A stretch of 64,000 nucleotides of DNA, taken from Hofstenia miamia (taxonomy: Eukaryota; Xenacoelomorpha; Acoela). The notes under the pieces were generated by a model. It was not told the origin of the DNA. It ran no database searches and saw nothing but the letters and a program-made list of their open reading frames with translations. Shown here in pieces: positions 57,785-64,000 of this stretch. Positions within the stretch are counted from its first letter, which is position 1. Each line of letters starts with the position of its first letter. The position numbers and the translations under genes are program-made. The stretch spans positions 664,373-728,372 of the forward strand of contig SCFE01000008.1 in assembly GCA_004352715.1 (NCBI GenBank). Reading direction: 5' to 3'.

Positions 57785-58560
57785 CCCCTTTGATTACGAC
57801 ACTAGCAGGAAGTGGATGATTTTCAAGAATTCCACAAGAATTACCACATTCTTGGCATGGGATTAAGTTTTTTCACCGACTGCTGCTACAGTAATTTGAT
57901 CACTTTGATTTTCATGAATTGAGGTAGTTCCTTCAGAGTAATATGAATAGTTCCTAAAAAGTGAGGTTCACTTTCAACAAGGCAATGGATAATTGGGGAC
58001 GAGTTGAAAAGATGTTGTACAATGTCACAACTAGTTCCAAAAAATAGAATACCAAGTTCGACTACAATATCTTTCCTATTTAAAATTATCTGACTGTCCT
58101 TGCTAATGACCTTTGCATGTATCAACAGTCAATGTATATCCAATTGGCGATTCACTCCATAATTTCGCAGCTTGCTTGATTTGTCGGTTCGCCTTAAGTA
58201 GCCAAAAAATTGCTCATCTGGAACATAAATTCTTAGCAATGATGAATGAAACAAGTTCCAGAATACTCTGAATGTTGCAAAAGCTTAAACTTATCTCGTT
58301 CAGTTCGATTGTCAAACTTGTTGGCATATCGCAAAACCTTGAATTCATGCGCTGACATCCTGTGGTTTGGTTGGCTTGATGGAATGATTGACACCATCAT
58401 TGTGAAAAACATCATTAGAGGATACTTCTTCAAATGCTTCAACCAAGCTTTCTGGTGTTCATTTAAATCATCATCAGAGCCTTCAACTTCACTTTCTGGG
58501 ATCGTAGAGTTGGAACATTCATTTAGTAATTCTTACAAGTTTCTAGAAATGATACACGAT
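57785..58560 (-). pseudogene. Decayed gene-like block, family not identified
   Basis: The minus strand, right to left, has natural-looking coding pieces in different frames: VEGSDDDLNEHQKAW, SLVEAFEEVSSNDVFHNDGV, VFWNLFHSSLLRIYVPDEQF, DKSSKLRNYGVNRQLDIH, then 58125-57886 with KVISKDSQIILNRKDIVVEL and PIIHCLVESEPHFLGTIHIT, and PCQECGNSCGILENHPLP ending at a possible donor (AAAGG|GTATGA, about 57785). The beta-rich middle might be a C2-like domain, but I would not assign it. Frame changes mean a pseudogene or poor sequence. Part of it is copied at 53831-54408. Confidence 0.4.
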
Positions 58561-58879
58561 GTGGTTTATTTATTTCAAAATATTCTTTCAATTATGACAA
58601 TCTTTTATGAATATGCCATGAATTGTTTTCAAATGAGAGGAAAACTTTGTCTTCTAATGTAATATACATAGGAAGTCATTTTATGTTTTGTAAGATATGC
58701 AGGGAAATATTTGTATTTTGCACATTGCTAATATAGCAATAAATTTCTATCCTTAGCAATATTCAGTAAACAAGTTATCTAGAATAGTTCAATTGTCTAA
58801 TAAACCCTATTAAATTTCATCAACAGCAATTGATGGAAAATATATATCATACATTTGCTGCGATGTATAACTAAAATGA

Positions 58880-60800
58880 ATATAGAAAACTGACCAACGT
58901 TGTTTTTTAGAAATGATTAATTTTTTCCAGAATTATTTGCTTAGAAGAAAGAAACTAAAAATATTTTTGGGAATAAAATTTAGATATTTACCTCTTGAAA
59001 GATTTTTATAAGTGATATGTATATGGATGAGTAGTAAAATCTAGCGTAGCTCATTGGAAAAGCTTCGTAAACATCAGATCTTTCAATGAAGAGCAATTTA
59101 GCAAGAAGGTGAAGGATTAGTATTTTTCTACATTAGAAAAGGCAGTATAGCTTTAGCTTTTGGTATATAGCCATGTGCATTTCTAGAACTTCGGGTCCAT
59201 TTGTAATTAGTCGATTAAATTTTGGTAGTACTGATTAAAAGATGTGACGCTTAATATCAGTTGCCCATAAACGTTTGTAAAAACAAGAATTTTAATCTAT
59301 AGATTATAGTCCAAATGATATCTAAATAATGCGAATAAGATTTTTAAAATACTCATAGATTTTAATTTTATAATAATCCAGATTTTGTATAATTTAGATG
59401 ACTCAATCAAAGTAACTCAGTTTTGCTTGAGTGTTGCGCAACTTTAGCACCTTTTTAGTTGCAATAAAAGTGAAAATTTCTTTTGGGGTTCAAGATAATT
59501 TTCGTTAGCATTAAGGGTTCTTATTTAATTGTACTTGATATAATGCTCCTTGCAGAACAGTTTTTTAAATGAGATTGGTAAGATAAAAAATTGTTTCACA
59601 ATTAGTGAAAACTTGAACTACATCAATTTAATAAGAAAATAATTGAAATGTAGTAGTTGCACAAATTCATATTCATTACATTCCTTAAACCTACATGTAT
59701 TTTTGGATCGTACATTTCAAATTTTATACTCGACATTATTTTCTTTGTTTAATTAGAAAATTAATTAAGATGCCATTCAGGTGGTTTATAAATATTTTTT
59801 TTGTGAGATCGTCGAATACATTGTTGCTTATTGTAATAATATTCAAATCACTCTATATTGTTATTAAAAGAAATTTGGTGTAACTAACATCGCAAGCGCT
59901 TAGTATCATATTAATAGACATCTTATGTATATTTTTAATGACTTGCCTGTGTTGTGTCTGTTGTGTGACACAACGTTTTGCTGTTGTGTGAAAAAACTCA
60001 CACATAGGTAAGCCTGAATATCATTCTAGAATAGTATTGCCAGAGGTTGAAAATTAAACTCCATATCTGGAAAGGATGTTTCATTTACAGGACGACTATT
60101 GTAGAATAATCCATTATTTTTTAATACCATATCCCTGCATACTAATTTTTTAAAATTTTTTATTCAATTCAGTTCATTCTTATTATATATCTTAGTGTAA
60201 GGAAACAGCACAAGCCATCACAATGCATCAAGAATTTTTTAATATTCGCAGAAAGGCCAAATTAGTTTTACAAAGGGATGTGATTTCTTCGAAAAATCAA
60301 GCATTGTATTAATACATCACATCATTTCTGCTAGACGTGACCATGACTTTCTTGACGTTATTGTCTTGTGGGTATTGACTTCCTGTAATGATTTTTGGAA
60401 ATATTGAAAGAACTAATATAAAATGTGGTTGTGATCATTATTTAGTAGTTCACCTCACAGTTCTCAAATTTTCTATATATCTACTTGCAGGTTGTTGAAA
60501 CTGTTAGGGTTTGCTTTTCAGATTTGGTATTTAATTGAAAATATGCATGTTAAGATGAATTATCTACGTAAGGCCAACGTTAATTATTTCAATAATCCCC
60601 TCATAAAAACTGCTCCAAATTTATAATTCAGTTAAATACTAAAATTAAATAACTCCAAAGATAAACAAATTACAAATCTGCAACAAATGCAAAATATTTG
60701 AAACATTGCGAGAGAAACATTTCTCAACTTTCAAATAAACTAAATCAATCGACTTGATGCTCTACTATTACAAAGGCAATTTTAGTACTGGGAATATCAT
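58880..60800. other. Intergenic, nothing recognised
   Basis: AT-rich; only a 62-codon hydrophobic chance ORF (59695-59883). A short palindromic GT/CA-rich patch (TTGTGTGACACAAC) lies near 59965. Confidence 0.45.
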
Positions 60801-60818
60801 AAAAATCATTGTGCAAAA

Positions 60819-60824
60819 TTTATT
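60819..60824 (-). terminator. PolyA signal of secreted peptide gene
   Basis: AATAAA on the minus strand, 21 nt after the stop codon of the cysteine-rich exon. Confidence 0.55.
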
Positions 60825-60844
60825 ATAAGCTTTTCAATATCATT

Positions 60845-60955
60845 CTAATAAATTTGAGCTCTGCATCTAAAATCGCGGAAGCTGCAGAAGAAACCAGGTG
60901 GACAGATGCAGTCGGTGTTGCAATTCTGACGGTATGCGCTCACAATACAGTAGGG
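60845..60955 (-). CDS. Exon 2: six-cysteine domain
   Basis: 36 codons plus stop after acceptor TTATTTTTAG|CCC, phase 0. All six cysteines of the mature protein's folded part lie in this one exon. Confidence 0.6.
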   Translation of the reverse strand, partial: PYCIVSAYRQNCNTDCICPPGFFCSFRDFRCRAQIY

Positions 60956-61620
60956 CTAAAAATAAATTGTTAGAAATATATTACTCCTAAATTTTTCATA
61001 TAGTTAACTTCTATTTGGGACTCAAATAGTCTTCGGTTTCCTCATTATCAAGTTGGCAAACCTGTCTTGAATGTACAGAGTAATTTTTCAAATAGGTTCA
61101 GCAGAAATATAAAATGACATTGTAAGAATTTCCCACAAAATACACGGATAGGTTTTTAAATCAATTACCTATTTCACTAAAAGTGAGATGTTTTCCAGTG
61201 AATATTATCTCAAAATTATCCTTGCTAACATTTGCCCTAATAGTTATCAATGAATGGCAAGCAACTATATAACTTCCACAAACCACCCCCATAATCTCTT
61301 AAGCCCTTTTATTTATGATAGATCTTTCCTGCGCTTAGTCTGAAAATTTAAGAGTTATTAGCAATTAGTATTTTAGAATGACGAAGCATTGTCTAAACTA
61401 GTAACTAGCTTATCAACTACAAGAATGAAAGTTATTTGCAAACCCGATAATCAACATATCCTGGATATGGGAAGGGATATGGATATGGGGGAGAATACCG
61501 TCCCCTTCCTCTGTGTCGTCTACCTCTATGACGCCGACCTCTTCTTCTTCTTCCTGCCTCAGCAAAATCAATTAAAAGTATAATAGCAAATAAGATAACC
61601 AATAGTGTGTTGAACTTCAT
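60845..61620 (-). CDS. Small secreted Arg-rich/Cys-rich peptide, two exons
   Basis: Exon 1 (61620 to about 61444): signal peptide MKFNTLLVILFAIILLIDFA, then an arginine/glycine/histidine stretch (GRRRRGRRHRGRRHRG) with multibasic cleavage sites, then a Tyr-Pro repeat (PYPYPFPYPGY). Exon 2 (60955-60845) encodes six cysteines spaced C-x8-C-x3-C-x1-C-x5-C-x6-C (core CNTDCICPPGFFC), ending in a stop. The acceptor is strong: TCTAAC branch site, then TTATTTTTAG. The donor is ambiguous: GTTTGC (CGG|GTT) or, 9 nt earlier, GTTGAT; both are phase 0. Unspliced, exon 1 reads on three codons to a stop (62 aa). A TATAAA lies 36-42 bp upstream and AATAAA 21 nt after the stop. Likely a secreted host-defence, venom-like or matrix peptide; no family recognised. 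Confidence 0.6.
61444..61620 (-). CDS. Exon 1: signal peptide, Arg-rich and Tyr-Pro-rich parts
   Basis: ATG at 61620 chosen because a near-perfect signal peptide starts there and a TATA box lies just upstream; the upstream in-frame ATG (61701) lacks such a leader. The signal probably ends after FAEA. Confidence 0.65.
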
Positions 61621-61655
61621 TAAGCAACGAATAGTGAGTCCAGAATTTTGCCGAG

Positions 61656-61662
61656 ATTTATA
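61656..61662 (-). promoter_or_regulatory. TATA box of secreted peptide gene
   Basis: TATAAAT on the minus strand, 36-42 bp before the ATG at 61620, implying a very short 5' UTR. Confidence 0.5.
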
Positions 61663-61709
61663 TGCTCTAATAAAAATATTTGTAAATACAGTCGAACACA
61701 TTTACCAAT

Positions 61710-64000
61710 ATTTGTGCATTACAAACTGCAATGATGTATGGCTACCACGTTACAGACTTAGTTTGTATGTGAAGTTTCATTCTGCATTAGCAGACTTCTT
61801 TTACGTCAACAAGCAATTGATAACCAAGCAACTTTTACTCTAAGGAATATCGATGACATGCTTTAGATATAAATTTCAAAAAAATTGTTCAAAAATTACC
61901 AAGTTCATGTATCACAGGGAAATGATAATTTGATTTTGTATCTATATACCTATTGAAAAAAAATCATTAAATAATCTCAATAACTTGATGATTTGCCTCT
62001 GTTTCATACAACTTTAACTGCTTTAATCTAGAAAAAATTGAATTAAAAGTAAAGCGACCAAATTTTGAGTAAAAATTTACTCTTATGCATACGCTGGTGT
62101 TTGGCAAAAAGCAATGAATGATATTTTGTATTTATATGCTTTGAGAAACTTTAATTTGAGAATTGTATAGGTTTTTGTATTTATAAAAAATCAGCATGAT
62201 TTTCTTATTTTAGTTATATAGTTGCTAAGAAATTTTGTGCGTATTATACTGGTATTATTTTTTGATCGGGTAGAGTCATCGATCAAAATGGAAAGGGTGG
62301 GGCCAAGTTATCAAATGAAGATGTTTAGAATTAAATTCAAAAAATCTTTTGAAATCATTTGTCAATCAATCAATGGTATCAGCAACAATCTAAGGAATCG
62401 CAAAGTTAAATCTTCATTAAACCTTTAACAACATCAAATGAGAATAATCAACTAAGCAATAAATAATCGATCTATATTACAATTATGGCACCTAGATCAG
62501 TCAAAACAGAAAAAAAATATAAATATAAGTTAATCAACTAAGGTGGGAAGTTATTTTCGATATTTTAATTTCTTACATTCCTAAATATAGTAGAAGTCAT
62601 GAATTTCTTAGTACACTTGTTCATAATAATATTTAATCTATCTAGTCATATTTACCAAATGATAAATTTATCTCCACTTTCCTCTAAATTTTATTTTAGT
62701 AATATATTCGCTCTTTTTCAAACGCTATCCTAGATAAGATCAATATGTTACTATGGTTACATGAATGCTTAAGTTGGACTAATAATAATTAAATAAAATG
62801 ATTTTCTGTTTTTTAAATGTTAACTAAAACATACGAAATATTTCCTGCTACGAAATATTTAGGTCGCGCGATGGCGTACGAAAATTGATTTCCCATGCTA
62901 TCTTAATACATGGCATAAAAAATATTTTTAGCAATTGCTCTAAATTGGCCGGCATTTTTATGCCGTTACGAATTTTTTCTGCATCGTGAAGCAGCACGCA
63001 TTTTACTGCTGCCTTTCTTCAAGGGAAATGCTTGTTAGATTTCTCAGCAATTTGCATTTTATTTCTTGAGAATACATGGATGTTTGCATTAAAGTACATT
63101 ATAAAAAAGCCAAAATATAATTCGAGAATAGGATGATGTTATTTTTATAAAATCCCTTCTTCTACGAACATCAGGATTAAGCAGGTTTAAATCAAATCAG
63201 ATTGAATTCTGGTGAAGGTAGGTGTGTCAGAGCTGAAGTGCATGTGAACTCATCAATAATGATATTACATAAGTATACAAACACGGAATTTACAGTTATT
63301 AATTTTGTATTAAAAATGAATTTCCTTAAATTGTTTTAAATATTGAATTTACCATTGTCTTTATTATCATGAAGATCCTAATTTCAATCAATTGCTTTTC
63401 AAAAATATATAATTTTTTAACAAGATGATTTCACCAGGTAAAAACTGATATTTTCTATAAATGCATTGGTTATTTTTATACTTGGGTGGTTTCAAATTTT
63501 ATATTGCTTAGGTTTCATAAAATACAAAAACCACAGATAGCGTAATATATGTAGGTAGATGTCACAGCACCTTAGAAACACTAAAGTAACAACTTCTACC
63601 TGAAATTTACTAACTTAGTTAACACTTTCTTTGTGTCCATACTAGAGTGAAAATTCTACTTTGTTTTGTAAATGTCATTATCATCAACGAAAAGTCTATA
63701 ATACAATATCAATGAAATTTTCTGAAACTAGCTGGAGTCATTTTAGTATGAGCCATCAATGAAAAGTCATTTCATATTAGGTCAAGCAATGAATTATATT
63801 TTCAATAAGTAATGAAATGCCGAATATTACTTAAAAGAGTCAAAGCAAATTTATTGCTTAAATGTATGTAAAAACTATAAACTAACACATGACAAAAATA
63901 TTTACAAAACGAATTAAATATGCAATATTAATTAAAGGACAGTTTTAAAAGTAATTTGACCATGCGTTGAGTTTATTATCTATGCCCAATAAGGTTTGCC
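61710..64000. other. Intergenic to window end, nothing recognised
   Basis: AT-rich; a 68-codon ORF at 62222-62428 and others are without domain. No clear repeats. Confidence 0.45.

Noticed and set aside
61389-61583. Plus-strand 64-codon ORF opposite the secreted peptide exon
   Set aside because: Antisense shadow of exon 1; the minus strand has the TATA box, leader, splice site and polyA signal.

Overview
The window is AT-rich DNA (roughly 70% A+T by eye) from an invertebrate animal. Evidence for this: one well conserved spliced metazoan gene (dyskerin), GT-AG introns that are either tiny (38-70 bp) or kilobases long and full of transposons, LINE, mariner/Tc1 and Polinton (Maverick) elements, and TTAGGG-like degenerate repeats. 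I cannot name the phylum. Tiny introns in an AT-rich genome would suit a flatworm-like animal among others, but that is only a guess. The window has five long N runs (16909-17262, 25410-26336, 36438-37437, 42238-43237, 49516-50515) and several single-N joins with duplicated flanks, so parts of it are assembly-limited.

Layout. 1-1537: right end of a Polinton whose body lies left of the window. 1538-8400: no clear gene, one inverted-repeat element with a 9-bp target duplication (5822-6268). 8461-28548 (+): dyskerin (DKC1/Cbf5/NOP60), the H/ACA snoRNP pseudouridine synthase, in 12 visible exons that keep one reading frame through to a stop codon and polyA signal; the first exon is not securely found. 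Its introns hold a telomere-repeat-like foldback element, LINE fragments with ATT tails, a mariner, a piggyBac-like relic, a second mariner relic and a Tc1-like element. 28.7-35.7 kb: intergenic sequence and two decayed LINE fragments. 35722-42237+: a deleted Polinton with terminal repeats, integrase, packaging ATPase and two small Polinton ORFs. 43.2-46.3 kb: a LINE 3' fragment, then a decayed SGNH/GDSL-hydrolase-like gene on the minus strand, split by two different foldback elements. 46325-49253: a second Polinton piece with two tandem, diverged penton/minor-capsid-like pseudogenes. 49254 onward: a third Polinton terminus and a gap. 50.5-55.9 kb: LINE pieces on both strands and a clear false duplication. 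57.8-58.6 kb: a decayed gene-like block, minus strand. 60.8-61.7 kb (-): a compact two-exon gene for a small secreted arginine-rich and cysteine-rich peptide, the most interesting undescribed item here.

How the parts fit. Only two loci look like working host genes: dyskerin (snoRNP and telomerase RNA biology) and the secreted peptide gene. The rest is a nested transposon landscape. The three Polinton pieces keep different gene subsets (integrase, ATPase and core-like ORF in one; penton-like genes in another), and none shows the DNA polymerase B gene, so all are probably dead on their own. Their termini share CCAAT boxes and, where intact, a TGACGTCA site close to the ends.
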